Assembly (NCBI GenBank): GCA_947095535.1
Contig: OX352773.1
Coordinates: forward strand, 123,056,552-123,120,551
Direction: 5' to 3'
DNA from: Poecilobothrus nobilitatus
Lineage: Eukaryota > Arthropoda > Insecta > Diptera > Dolichopodidae
DNA length: 64,000 nucleotides
Translations under genes and position numbers: made by a program
Part shown: in pieces, positions 20,320 to 29,770 of the stretch
How positions within the stretch are numbered: the first letter of the stretch is position 1
Layout: every line of letters starts with the position of its first letter
Notes under the pieces: generated by a model
Databases searched by the model: none
Told to the model about the DNA's origin: nothing
What the model saw: only the letters and a program-made list of their open reading frames with translations

Positions 20320-22555
20320 CTGGAAAGAGAGTTGAAAGCAGTTCCGACAAAATTAATTCAAAAGAAAACAATAAAGGACAAACATTGAATATCACTGATT
20401 TCCGACAATCTGAACGTTTGAACCACCAGCTGAAACTACTTACTGCGAAACTCCAAAAGTTCCATTTTGAGAACAAATACAAAAAAGATCGATATTATGC
20501 TAACCGGTAAAAGAATTGTAGATTTACATTTTATGTTCCTGCAGTTAAAATCTATTCTTGCTCATGGAAATCAGTTTGGTTGCACAATGGAAAACTTGGT
20601 AATAGTGAAAGAAGTTCAATATAGTTTAAACTCTAAGATATTTTTTGAATGCTCTATGTGCAATAGAAATCTTCATCTATATACTTGCGAGAAAAATGAA
20701 GATCTGCAAACAACCGCAGTAAATTTAAATATATTAACTGGTTCTATCTTATCAGAACTTGGATATGCTCAGACAAAAAGTGTATTTGAATCTGGCTATA
20801 TACCATTTCTCAGTCCTGTTACTTTTTAAAATATTCAAGAAAAGCAAGGATTGAACTGGAACGAGTTAGCATTGAACACAATGAAAGAGAAAGCCGAGAA
20901 AGAAAAACGAATAGCAATAGAGTGCGGAAATGTTACCCAAGATGGTATTGCTTTGATAACTGTTATAACTGTCGGTTGCTAGTCACGTAGATCATATGAG
21001 ACCAATTATTCTACATTATCAGGGTCAGCCTGTATTATTGGAGAAAACTCTAGAACAGTTTTATATTACGACGTAAAAAATAAATATTGCCATATTTGTC
21101 AGCTACAGAAAAATGAACAAAAAAAACATAAATGTAATAAAAATTTGACAGAGTCCTCTACAAAAATGGAATCTGATATAATCGTTCAAGGATTCAAAGA
21201 CACTTTACCTCAGTATGGAATAATAACGAATTCGTTGTAGATGGTGATCGCAGAGTATTCAAAAGGCTTTTAGAAGAGAAGTCTTATGAAAACGTTCAGA
21301 TTTCAAAAATTGAATGTAGAAATCATCTATACAGAAATTTTAGACGAAAACTAACATCATTAGGAAAAGACAAGAGGTTTCTAATTCAATATAGGAAAAA
21401 ATTATCACAAAATATAGATCGTATGATTATTGGAATCAAGAGCGCAGTTAATAATTGGAAATTGCGAAAAAGTATTAAATATTTTCAAAAATATTTTAAA
21501 TATACCGTATCATATTTTGGTAATCACAACGACTGTGATGTGTATTATTGTAAGCGGAATAATGAACAAAATTTGGTTTCTGAAATAACTACATGCGATC
21601 TCTTTGATGAAATTACTACTATCGTTCATAGATTAGAATTCAAAAAGCTTATTGTTTAATATGAAATCAAATGTTTGCGAACAATTCAATAGTGTAATAT
21701 GTTAATATTTTAGTGGTAAAGGGATCAACTTTTCGTTGTCACAATTACATACATATAGATGTGCTGCTGCTGTAGTGAAATTTAATACTGCAGGAAAAGT
21801 ATTTTCAGCTTATGTTAAAATGCTTGAAAGTGTGCAAGAAACTCCAAAAATTTTGCTTACACGCACTGGCAAACAACTTTTAAGCAAGAAGTCGATGAAA
21901 AAAAAAATTATACCGTCATAGAGATAATGAACAAGCAACAGAGATACATTACGGAGCAGATGCTTGTGAAAAACCAGATATGCCTCTTAAACTTTTAAAA
22001 ATAAAAATGGAACATATAAAAATAAAATTAACAGAAAATTTCGTCAATAGAATGCAAACACAAATTAATACGCAAGAACTATCAGAATCTTCATATCGGC
22101 AAGAAATAAGAAAATTCATGGTTACTGCTTCTGATTTTGGAAACATTTTTAAAGTAAGAAGTGACGTTAGCTATCACAATATAATTAAAAATAAACTTTA
22201 TTCAATTCCACAAGGTAAACAAATATTTTATGATAAAATTCATGAAAAGGACGGTATTAGTAAGCTTGAAGAACAAGCTAACGTAACCATAAAAAAATTT
22301 GGACTATTTATTGATGAAGAATTATACATTTTCTTGGTGCTACTCCAGACGGTTTAATTGGCAGCGAAGGAATTTGCGAAGTAAAATGTCCCTATTCTGC
22401 TAAAAATTGTTCAATAGAAGAAGCCATCAATGTAAAAAAAAATTAAATATTTAAAATATAACAACCTTTTTCTTTGTTATATGATGAAATGGATGAAATT
22501 AAAAGAACACATGATTTCTTTTATCAAATTCAAGGTCAATTACATACAGGGTGGT
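20320..22555 (+). pseudogene. Mutator-like / YqaJ-exonuclease transposon protein, broken
   Basis: Read in order over several frames: ITDFRQSERLNHQLKLL; GKRIVDLHFMFLQL; FECSMCNRNL with a Cys pair; LNILTGSILSELG; an RNase H-like region with VDGDRRVFKRLLEE and IECRNHLYRNFRRKL; SQLHTYRCAAAVVKFNTAG; then a YqaJ-type nuclease part with VTASDFGNIFK, GATPDGLIG and CEVKCPYSAK (the Asp and Glu-x-Lys catalytic set). This Mutator-like plus YqaJ arrangement occurs in large multi-copy insect proteins. At least six frameshifts or stops are present, for example TAG at 20980. The 3' end is cut at GQLHT near 22550 by the next sequence. Confidence 0.75.
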
Positions 22556-22937
22556 CCAAAAATCGCCATGAGATTTAAAAATTTAATAACTTTTTCGTTT
22601 ATATATTTCTTTCATTTTTTTTTTTATCAGATTATATAAATAACACCTGTATAATAATTAATGGAGAGATTCACAACTAAACAAAGTGTGGTATATCTTG
22701 ACTGTAGTGTAATTACCAAAACTGCATCACCAAAATAACTTTAAAAATAAAATTATTATCTAATAACAATAATGCTGACCAACATTTTGTGTGGTCATAA
22801 TTTTCAATAAGCTAACATCTGTTTGTATTTTACAATAACAAGTGCTTTCACTTATTTAGTATGACTAATAATGAAAATAAATAAAGATGATCGGATTACA
22901 ATTTTTGTACTATACTTTAAATAAGTAATCCGATTGC
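22556..22937. other. Spacer with a transposon-end-like start and a hairpin
   Basis: ACAGGGTGGTCCAAAAATCG at 22547 looks like the tip of a mariner-type terminal repeat, but no partner end is seen. At 22889-22935, ATCGGATTAC and GTAATCCGAT form a hairpin just before the DNA polymerase fragment. The rest is unpatterned. Confidence 0.4.
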
Positions 22938-23234
22938 ATGAAAATAATGGCAACAGTATTTGTGACGAAGTTAAAAAAATGTTTGTCTTGCTTAAAATTT
23001 TATAGAGCCGACAGAAACCATGTATGTGGTGAATACTTTTACAAGATTTGCAGTAACAATGTTCCTGAGAATCATAAATATTTTATTCAAGAAAACAAAA
23101 ATCAACCTAAACTAAAAAATTTTATTTATTTATTTTACGATTTGGAAACACAACAAGAAAAAGCTTTTGGAGAGAAGTACATAAGAGGCATTCTATCAGA
23201 TATTAAACTACATGAACCAAATTATGGTTATTAG
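22938..23234 (+). pseudogene. Polinton DNA polymerase B fragment
   Basis: About 98 codons. A Cys/His region (CLSCLKFYRADRNHVCGEY) precedes LFYDLETQQEK, the first exonuclease motif (D-x-E) of family B polymerases in its Polinton form. The ORF then ends in LHEPNYGY. All palm motifs and most of the exonuclease are absent. Protein-primed PolB replicates the element from its ends. The fragment overlaps the truncated 3' end of the convergent minus-strand gene by about 30 nt, which marks the deletion joint. Confidence 0.65.
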
Positions 23235-23391
23235 CATATATTTCAGATACACCAACTTTCCAATTAGAATCGATCATATATTTATCCATTTTATTCGTAA
23301 AAGTTGATAATGTGTTTTCGGGGTAAAAATTCATAGAAAAATCACTGAGTAATGTGACGTAAAATTCATCATTTACTTGTACGTTGTCCAT
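23203..23391 (-). pseudogene. Polinton structural-type protein, N-terminal fragment
   Basis: Starts MDNVQVNDEFYVTLLSDFSM and continues NFYPENTLSTFTNKMD, then NWKVGVSEI. This is the opening of a protein family repeatedly found beside the Polinton ATPase and virion-like genes. Its exact role is not certain (a virion component is likely). It starts inside the end of the preceding gene (overlap 23373-23391) and is cut after about 60 residues at the deletion joint, so most of the protein is lost. Confidence 0.6.
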
Positions 23392-24047
23392 GAACTTGTA
23401 GATTTATTTTTACGAATTGGAAAATTAAGTTGTGTTTCAGTATCACCTGCTTTCGCTGATCGCAATAAACGTTTTGGAGATCTATTTATAGTTTTTTCCT
23501 TTTTCGTTGGTAGACTTGGACTATTTAATGGAACTGTTATTATATCACCAGTATCTGTTTCAAATATTTGAACATTTTTACTCCTAATTGATTTTCGTTT
23601 TCTTAACCGTTCCCCCGCTGTTGCAGCAGACATTGCTTTTGATAAAACATTTTCTTCATTTTCTTCGTCTTCAAACACATTATCAGGGGTATCCTCATAT
23701 ATTTCTTCCTCAGGGAATTGCATTTTAATGTCTCTATATTTAACAGAATCTGATTGTACCTTTGCATCTTTAAGTAATGGTTTTACACGTGTTTGAGTAC
23801 TTTTTGATTCCATTGGTATCGTTTTTCCTTTTTCTCTGTTTTGTGGAAGAGTTCTGCTCTGATTTTGTTTTTTAAACAAGTTTTGCCGTAAAAAATACCA
23901 TTTCTGGATATTAGTCAAATGCTTATTTAACATAATTTTTTTCATATTTTTATCCAACTGGTTAATTTCAAGATAAGAATTTTGTTTAAGTTTTTCACAT
24001 ATTTCCGGTTTGAGAATTATCATTTTATTAAATGATGAATTATTCAT
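23373..24047 (-). CDS. Polinton-associated hypothetical protein, intact ORF
   Basis: 224 codons from ATG at 24047. The N-terminal part (KMIILKPEICEKLKQN, then a helical, basic segment) resembles a protein common in Polintons between the membrane-active peptide and the FYVTL gene. The middle is acidic (FPEEEIYEDTPDN) and the C-terminal third is basic with LRKRKSIRSKN and SPKRLLRSAK, as in a core or DNA-binding protein. It overlaps its upstream neighbour by an ATGA stop/start and its downstream neighbour by 19 nt. No stop or frameshift was seen, unusual in this window. Function not established. Confidence 0.6.
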   Translation of the reverse strand: MNNSSFNKMIILKPEICEKLKQNSYLEINQLDKNMKKIMLNKHLTNIQKWYFLRQNLFKKQNQSRTLPQNREKGKTIPMESKSTQTRVKPLLKDAKVQSDSVKYRDIKMQFPEEEIYEDTPDNVFEDEENEENVLSKAMSAATAGERLRKRKSIRSKNVQIFETDTGDIITVPLNSPSLPTKKEKTINRSPKRLLRSAKAGDTETQLNFPIRKNKSTSSWTTYK

Positions 24048-24367
24048 TTTATAAGATTTCCAATCAACCCTGAAAGAACTGCACCAAGAAGAGTAGGTAA
24101 AAATCCTCCTTTTTGAACAATAATTTTTCGTTTATTATTTATTGATTTTTTATAACAAATGAGTGATCTTAACTCCCTTTTATATCTTTTTAATTGATTT
24201 TTTGTTTTTTTATTCAACTTACAGTTACCATTTAAAATATTTAACGATATTTCAAAAATTGTTTTAATTACATCTGGTTCACAATGTTTTATAATAATTT
24301 TTTGGAATTTCGGTTTAAAATTTTTTAACAGGTGCAATATATGTCGGTTGATTTTCAATCGTTTCAT
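24044..24367 (-). CDS. Polinton small basic protein with hydrophobic tail (adenovirus pX/pVI-like type)
   Basis: The ATG chosen at 24367 gives MKRLKINRHILHLLKNFKPK; earlier in-frame starts exist up to 24433, inside the ATPase gene. It is helical and basic throughout, with ISLNILNGN in the middle, KRYKRELRSL, and a C-terminus VQKGGFLPTLLGAVLSGLIG, a glycine-rich amphipathic or membrane-active segment. This basic body followed by a GGFL...GLIG tail is characteristic of a Polinton/adintovirus minor virion protein. It overlaps the ATPase end by about 50 nt and shares ATGA with the following gene. Intact. Confidence 0.7.
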   Translation of the reverse strand: MKRLKINRHILHLLKNFKPKFQKIIIKHCEPDVIKTIFEISLNILNGNCKLNKKTKNQLKRYKRELRSLICYKKSINNKRKIIVQKGGFLPTLLGAVLSGLIGNLIK

Positions 24368-25004
24368 ATTCTTTTGCATATTGTTCCAACTGATTTGTTG
24401 TACAATAACACAAATCTTTCTCGAAAATGTCACTTCTCAATCTAAATAAATCATTAACTTCTTGAGTAAGACCTATTAACATATAACCATATGGCTTAGA
24501 TGTTACTTCATTATATACTTTCTCAAATTCCTTGACCTGATCCGGATATATTTGACGAGCTAATGGTAATATCTGTGATTTATCTCTAGGATTCTTAAGA
24601 AGAACTATGTATTTGCAATTCAGTGAAATATCTCTGGAAAATTTACCTTGATGAAATATATTTTGGGTTACAAATATTACCGATAAATTTCTATGATGCG
24701 ATCCTCTAGTAAATAGTTCGCAGACATGTCTATCATAAGAATTTAACATCATATCATCTATCACAATTAAGAGTCACAGAGTTTCTATTATCACTAAAAT
24801 CAGGAATACTGTTGCTATACTCAAGATCTGTTATATCATTCGGTACTGCATTTTTATCTGGGTTACACCAAATAATTTTATTGATTTGCGGATGTATTTT
24901 TGCGGATGTACTTTATTTTTTAATTTTATTAGGTTATGAATAACAGTAGTTTTTCCACAACAAGTTAGCCCAGCCACCATCATTGTAAATGGGTGAAAAA
25001 ACAT
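24315..25004 (-). pseudogene. Polinton FtsK/HerA-type genome-packaging ATPase, frameshifted
   Basis: Opens at ATG 25004 with FHPFTMMVAGLTCCGKTTVI, containing the Walker A (GLTCCGKT). A short duplicated ATCCGCAAAAATAC-like word near 24893 shifts the frame. A second shift near 24775 precedes the Walker B region LIVIDDMM. The remaining 149 codons are open and include ELFTRGSHHRNLSVIFVTQN (sensor-type Gln), SLNCKYIVLLKNPRDKSQI and LARQIYPDQV, very typical of Polinton packaging ATPases. Two frameshifts make it non-functional. It would pump DNA into a capsid. Confidence 0.88.
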
Positions 25005-25126
25005 AATTAAATAATTAATTATTCATGATAGCAAACCTATATTTATACCAAAATGTACACTCAGAAAGAGAATATAAAGTCCTGCTTCATTCCCTCAAAA
25101 GGTTATTCATTCATCAACATTCATAA
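25005..25126. promoter_or_regulatory. Probable divergent promoter region of the Polinton
   Basis: A 122-bp gap between the ATPase ATG (minus) and the first rightward ATG. It holds TATATTTATA at about 25040 and ATATAAAG at 25074, candidate TATA elements. The arrangement implies shared control; no promoter assay data. Confidence 0.4.
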
Positions 25127-25541
25127 TGGATAACCAACAAATTTTCATTGTTGACTTACAATTTGTACAAGGAAATAAAAAGCATATTTTATAAAGGAAT
25201 TGGCTATTCTTAAAAAGGGGAGTTTGATTCCAATTGTATATCATTTTAAAGCGCCTTACGCCGAAGAAGAACTTAATCATGAAACAAAATACAATATTCA
25301 ATATTCTGAAAATAAAATAAATGGATTAAAATGGAATAGTGGTACAGTAGAATACTTATGTTTGAGGAATATACTTAAGTACTATTTACAATCAGCTGAT
25401 ATAATTTACGTTAAAGGAAAGCAGAAAAAAAATTTTCTTGAAAAATACATAGATAGTACTAAAATAAATGATTTAACCAATACAATGCCATCATTGTTAA
25501 AAATTGAACATTTTAAATATGTGTCCTATTCCAACACATAA
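25127..25541 (+). pseudogene. Polinton-associated protein, frameshifted
   Basis: The start ATG at 25127 gives MDNQQIFIVDLQFVQGNKKH, then a frameshift near 25190, then an open frame KELAILKKGSLIPIVYHF ending about 25541. The second part contains NGLKWNSGTVEYL and DIIYVKGKQKKNFLEKY. This beginning (an Asp-containing strand, then a 'KELA.L..G' strand) and the 'VYVKG..K..WL' block belong to a protein family, possibly of RNase H-like fold, that I associate with Polintons and related insect elements. The fold is inference. It points away from the ATPase. Confidence 0.55.
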
Positions 25542-25670
25542 TGTAAGTTCAAGTTTAAGGTGTGCAATTAAAAATAGTTTTAATATCTATATGTACTTAC
25601 TTAAAGAAAACGTGTTAAATTAAAAAACAAAAAAAATAATTTTTATTTGTAACATAAATATATAGATCAT

Positions 25671-25898
25671 ATGGAATTAAATAATCCAACTAAAAAAGTA
25701 CGATTTAATTCAACTTTACAAATTAAAGTTATGTATGTATGGAGCTTTGCTTACAATTCTTCTCGGAAAAATCATTGGCAACAATATGCAATTGATAGAA
25801 TGAGATTTCAAAGGCGAATAAAGATCATTGAACCCATCATATCTACAATTTTAAGTAGTAGTCATCGTAAAACCATATTTAAAAAGAGATTTTTGTAA
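25671..25898 (+). CDS. PPP1R15/GADD34-like PP1-targeting ORF in Polinton context
   Basis: 75 codons, intact, 130 nt after the previous gene on the same strand. Residues 8-12 are KKVRF, an RVxF-type docking motif for protein phosphatase 1. Then come VWSFAYNSSRK (residues 23-33), a Trp at 36 and YAIDRMRFQRRI (39-50). That order, KVxF, then Trp-x-x-Y/F-A-x-D-R-x-R-F-x-x-R-I about 25 residues on, is the conserved core of PPP1R15 proteins, which bring PP1 to phosphorylated eIF2-alpha and reverse translational shut-off. Several large DNA viruses carry such minimal homologues. It could be a gene captured by the element or a fragment of the host gene. The similarity was judged by eye. Confidence 0.6.
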   Translation: MELNNPTKKVRFNSTLQIKVMYVWSFAYNSSRKNHWQQYAIDRMRFQRRIKIIEPIISTILSSSHRKTIFKKRFL

Positions 25899-25950
25899 TA
25901 CTCTAAAAATAAAATGCACTTTATATTTTGTACATTAAAGTTAATAAAGT

Positions 25951-26165
25951 TTGAATTTCTTTTTAACCTTTTTATATGCAACATAATATGTAGATATATA
26001 TTCTACGTTCTTACTATACTATACCAATCCATTTGCATTCAACTTTTCTTGCCTCTTTCTTTTTCTACCTTTTTAAAATACTACATTGTAATCTAAACAG
26101 ATATTCTGCTAAAAAAAAAAAACGAAGATGCTAATTGTTATTTTGTATTTCTTCCTATAGTAAAA
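25951..26165 (+). repeat. Direct repeat, copy 1
   Basis: TTGAATTTCTTTTTAACC, TTTATATGCAACATA, CATTCAACTTTTCTTGCC and GCTAATTGTTATTTTGTAT recur in order at 26671-26830, about 720 bp downstream. Copy 1 has extra bases before its last block. Confidence 0.85.
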
Positions 26166-26670
26166 CTAGTTAACCAACCCAAAAAAAAAAAATTAGAATA
26201 GATGATTCAATATAGGCAATGTACTATTATATTTCCTATCACCTAATTAGAACGAAAAAAAGTAAAACGAGAAATTTATTTTTAAAATGAAAATTAGAAA
26301 AATAAGCATACTTAACTTAATACATAACGAAAACGTAATTTGTCTACCATCTGTATGACATAATTACAAATTTCAATTTAAATCTTCTGATTACATAGTT
26401 TCTATTTTAGAATTTTCTACATAGAAATTAATACCCTTTTGATTTTCCTTTTTGTTTTGACCTTCTAATTTCATAACATACAAGCCATCCTATACCAGGT
26501 ATTCAGAAATTTAAGAATGCAATATATTCTTAATAAATTTATCTTGATAATTCAATTTATTCTTTTACCTTTTTTTTGTATCTTTTAAATGATATACAAA
26601 TATTGTAAACAAAACCAGATTTAATCAAACGAAAAAAAGAAAAAGGTACATGTGGACGCTAATTTCTATT

Positions 26671-26830
26671 TTGAATTTCTTTTTAACCTTTTTATATGCA
26701 ACATATATATGTAGATACATATTCAACGTTCTTACTATACTTACTATACCAATCTATTTGCATTCAACTTTTCTTGCCTCTTTCTTTTGTTAATGCTAAT
26801 TGTTATTTTGTATTTCTTCCTATAGTAAAC
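26671..26830 (+). repeat. Direct repeat, copy 2
   Basis: Second copy of the 25951 repeat, ending just before the RTE-like LINE fragment. The 0.5 kb between the copies is AT-rich with no gene. Confidence 0.85.
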
Positions 26831-26849
26831 CAACACAAAAAAAAAAACA

Positions 26850-28424
26850 CGCATTCATCATATTACAGGCACAAGAGCCGAAGAAAAAACTAGAAAGCGG
26901 GGTTGTCGCCAAGGAGCAATACAAAGCGCTAGCAAAGAAAGTAAAACGTGCCTCCAAAAGAGACGAGAGAAAATTTCTTAAGAAACTCGCCTCAGATGAG
27001 GAAACAGCTGCAGGATAAAATGATATAAGAAAACTCCACCAAATAGCGAATCAGCTCACCAACAAAAAAAGTAAAGTATCACATCCCAAAAAAGATAAGA
27101 GTGGCAGAGAAATAACTAATACCCAACAGCAAACAAAAACATGGAGAGAACGTTCAAGAAATTCGCAAAATTGAAATAAACAAAGCAGAAAAAACACCAC
27201 TAGCGGAAAACAACACAAACAATCTGCGTATTAGCACTTCCACGCCAACTATGACTGAGATCAAAGAAGCCATCACCAAGCTAAAAAGAAACAAATCAGC
27301 TGGGTATGATGGTATTCCGGCAGAAATTCTCCAAGCCTGCCAAAATACATCAGCTGAACTTTTGAGACCTTATATTACAGATGCATGGGAAAATGAAAGG
27401 CTACCTCCATCTTGGAAAAAGGGTACAATACTCAAACTACCGAAGAAAAGCGACCTCAAAGATTGCAACAACTGGCGTGGAATCGCTCTCCTCCATACAG
27501 TGTACAAAAATCATAGCAACCATCATACAAGGCAGATTACAATTATAAAATTGTACCAGAGTTACGCGACGAGCAAACATGCTTCCGCCCCCACAGGAGC
27601 TGTGTAAACCAATCAAACACACTCAGGATCATCATCGAACAATCGATTGAATGGCGGACTCCTCTCTACCTGCCATTCGTGGACTTTAAGAAATCCTTCG
27701 ACACTGTAAAAAGAGTTGCCATATGGACAGCACTAAAAGAGAAATGCGTACCATGCAAAATAATCCGGATAATAAGAAAGCTGTACTAAAACTCCGAACT
27801 GACGGTCATTAACAATGGAAACATCAGCGAGCCCTTCCAAACTAACACCGGCGTCAAACAGGGGTGTCCACTATCACCATTGCTATTCACAATTGTCCTA
27901 GATAATATAATGTCCGCAGTTTGTAAACAAAAAAGTATTACATGGAGCTTCACTAGTCACTTACTATGCAGATGACTTAGTACTGTTAGCACACAAAGTT
28001 AGCGATATGCAGTCCAAACTAGAACACCTAGAAAACCTAGCACTTAACGTAGGTCTTAAAATCAACATCAGCAAAACTAAGGCGACGAAAATCAACAGCA
28101 CCAACAACCATCTCATCATGCTGCAAACGCATCCAGTTGAATACGTCAACCAGTTCAACTAACTCGGTAGTATAATGACTATAGATGGTGGCGCGGAGGC
28201 GGATGTGAACAACAGAAATAACAAAGCAAGGGCATCATTCGGACGATTGTACCCAGTATGGAAAAAAACCCGAATCTCAAGGAAAACAAAATTAAGGATC
28301 TTCTACGCTTGCGTGAAAACCATACTAATTTATGGTAGCGAAACATGAATGTTATCCAACACCATCATTCAAAAAGTACAGGTCTTCACTAACCGCTGCC
28401 TGCGCATAATCTGCAGAATATTTT
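26850..28424 (+). pseudogene. RTE-like LINE: linker and reverse transcriptase, broken
   Basis: From about 26870 a Lys-rich linker (YKALAKKVKRASKRDERKF) leads to RT motifs: EIKEAITKLKRNKSAGYDGI, PPSWKKGTILKLPKKSDL, WRGIALL, EWRTPLYLPFVDFKKSFDTV (palm Asp), GVKQGCPLSPLLF, a broken YADDLV region near 27968, FNxLGS-like thumb residues, and KLRIFYACVKTILIYGSET. This string is typical of RTE/Proto-type LINEs annotated in insects. Numerous stops and shifts occur. The 3' end is cut at about 28424 where a Helentron starts, and the endonuclease domain is missing. Confidence 0.8.
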
Positions 28425-29637
28425 GGTGTTCTTATTGAATGGTGTTCTTATTAATTTTAAAGGTTCTACTTTTGTTGATTTTGGAGATATGCTCGTTGCT
28501 CTTGTGCTCGTCCGGAAGTTTCCAAAATACGAACCCATGGTTCAAATTCTTTCAAATGTCAGTTTCCAATTTTATAAAAAAGAAAACATAACAGAACACC
28601 TTTGTACTAAAAATAAAAGTTCTATCTTTGTTGGTTGTGGAGATATACTCGTTCGCTCTGGGGCTCGTCCGGAAGCTTCCAAGATTTGAACCCATGGACC
28701 AAATCCTCACAAATATCAGAAATATAAATCAAACATGAAGGAACACCACTCTGCCAAATTTAAAGGTTATATCTTACTTGGTTTTGGAAATAATCTCATT
28801 TGCTTTGGTGCTCGTTCGGAAGCTTCCAAAATCCAAACCCATGGACCAAATCCTCTTAAATTTCAGAGACATAAATCGAACGGGAAGGAACATCATTGTA
28901 CAAAATTTAAAGGTACTATCTTTGTTGATTTTGGAGATAATCTCGTTTGCTCTGGGGCTCGTTCGGAAGCTTTCAATATACGAATCCATGGTTCATTTTC
29001 TTTCAAATGTCAGTTTCCAATTTTATAGAAAAGGAAACATAACAGCACACTCTTGTACTAAAAATAAAGGTTCTATCTTTGTTGGTTATGGAGATAGACT
29101 GGTTTGCTCAAGGACTCGTTCGGAAGCTTCCAAGATCCCAACCCATGAACCAAATCCTCTCAAATTTCAGAGACTTAAATAAAACATGAAAGAACACCAC
29201 TCTGCCAAATTTAAAGGTTATATCTTTATTGGTTTTGGAGATAATCTCATTTGCTTTGGTGCTCGTTCGGAAGCTTCCAAAATCAAAACCCATGGACCAA
29301 ATCCTCTTAAATTTCAGATACATAAATCGAACGGGTAGGAACATCATTGTACAAAATTTAAAGGTTCTATCTTTGTTGGGTTTGGAGATAATCTCGTTTG
29401 CTCCGGAATCATTCGGAAACTTCCAGAATCCGAACCCATGGACCGATTTTGTCCAGATTCGAACTTAGCCTTCCTTTCGTAATTAGTAACATACTACATA
29501 AATTTCATCAAGATAGCTTTATTAGTTTTTGAGTTATCGTGCGAACGGACGGACGGACGGACATCGTTAAATCGACTCAGGAGGTGATCCTGATTCAGAA
29601 TATATACCCATATCAACATGTCCATACCCATATCATT
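28425..29637 (-). mobile_element. DINE-like Helentron with 147-bp tandem repeats, left (inverted) copy
   Basis: About seven head-to-tail units of roughly 145-150 bp (core TCTCCAAAACCAA...CGAGCAAACGAG), then a (GGAC)n tract at 29545-29561 and AATCGACTCAGGAGGTGATC. It is the inverted partner of 29771-31305. The extreme terminal bases are missing at both ends. Confidence 0.75.
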
Positions 29638-29770
29638 TACAGGAGCGATTGTAATTATCATTACTAATAGTTCGCGAGGTGGTGGTGTATTATTTGCCGA
29701 ATGTAATAACTTACCTAGTGTACCTGTAATTACTAGTACTTTTCAATCATTTGAACATCAATTTATTATA
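29638..29770 (+). pseudogene. Short LINE endonuclease fragment trapped between two Helentrons
   Basis: The translation TNSSRGGGVLFAECNNLPSV resembles the 'RGGGVLIAV' motif region of APE endonucleases in CR1/Jockey-type LINEs. It extends to about 29769, where the right Helentron begins. Only some 40 codons; by-eye similarity. Confidence 0.45.

Larger units (their letters stand above)
22938..25901. mobile_element. Internally deleted Polinton/Maverick (adintovirus-like) element
   Basis: A compact group of genes typical of Polintons: a protein-primed DNA polymerase fragment on the plus strand, converging on minus-strand structural-type genes and a packaging ATPase, then two plus-strand genes divergent from the ATPase. 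Integrase, protease, major capsid gene and most of the polymerase are missing. The polymerase fragment abuts the truncated end of the next gene, so one large internal deletion at about 23.2 kb is the simplest explanation. Long terminal inverted repeats were not found. Confidence 0.75.

Noticed and set aside
21949..22146. Minus-strand 65-codon ORF
   Set aside because: Antisense to the YqaJ-type coding sequence.
25914..26096. 60-codon ORF after the PPP1R15-like gene
   Set aside because: Phe/Tyr/Ile-rich AT noise lying in the direct repeat; no recognisable features.
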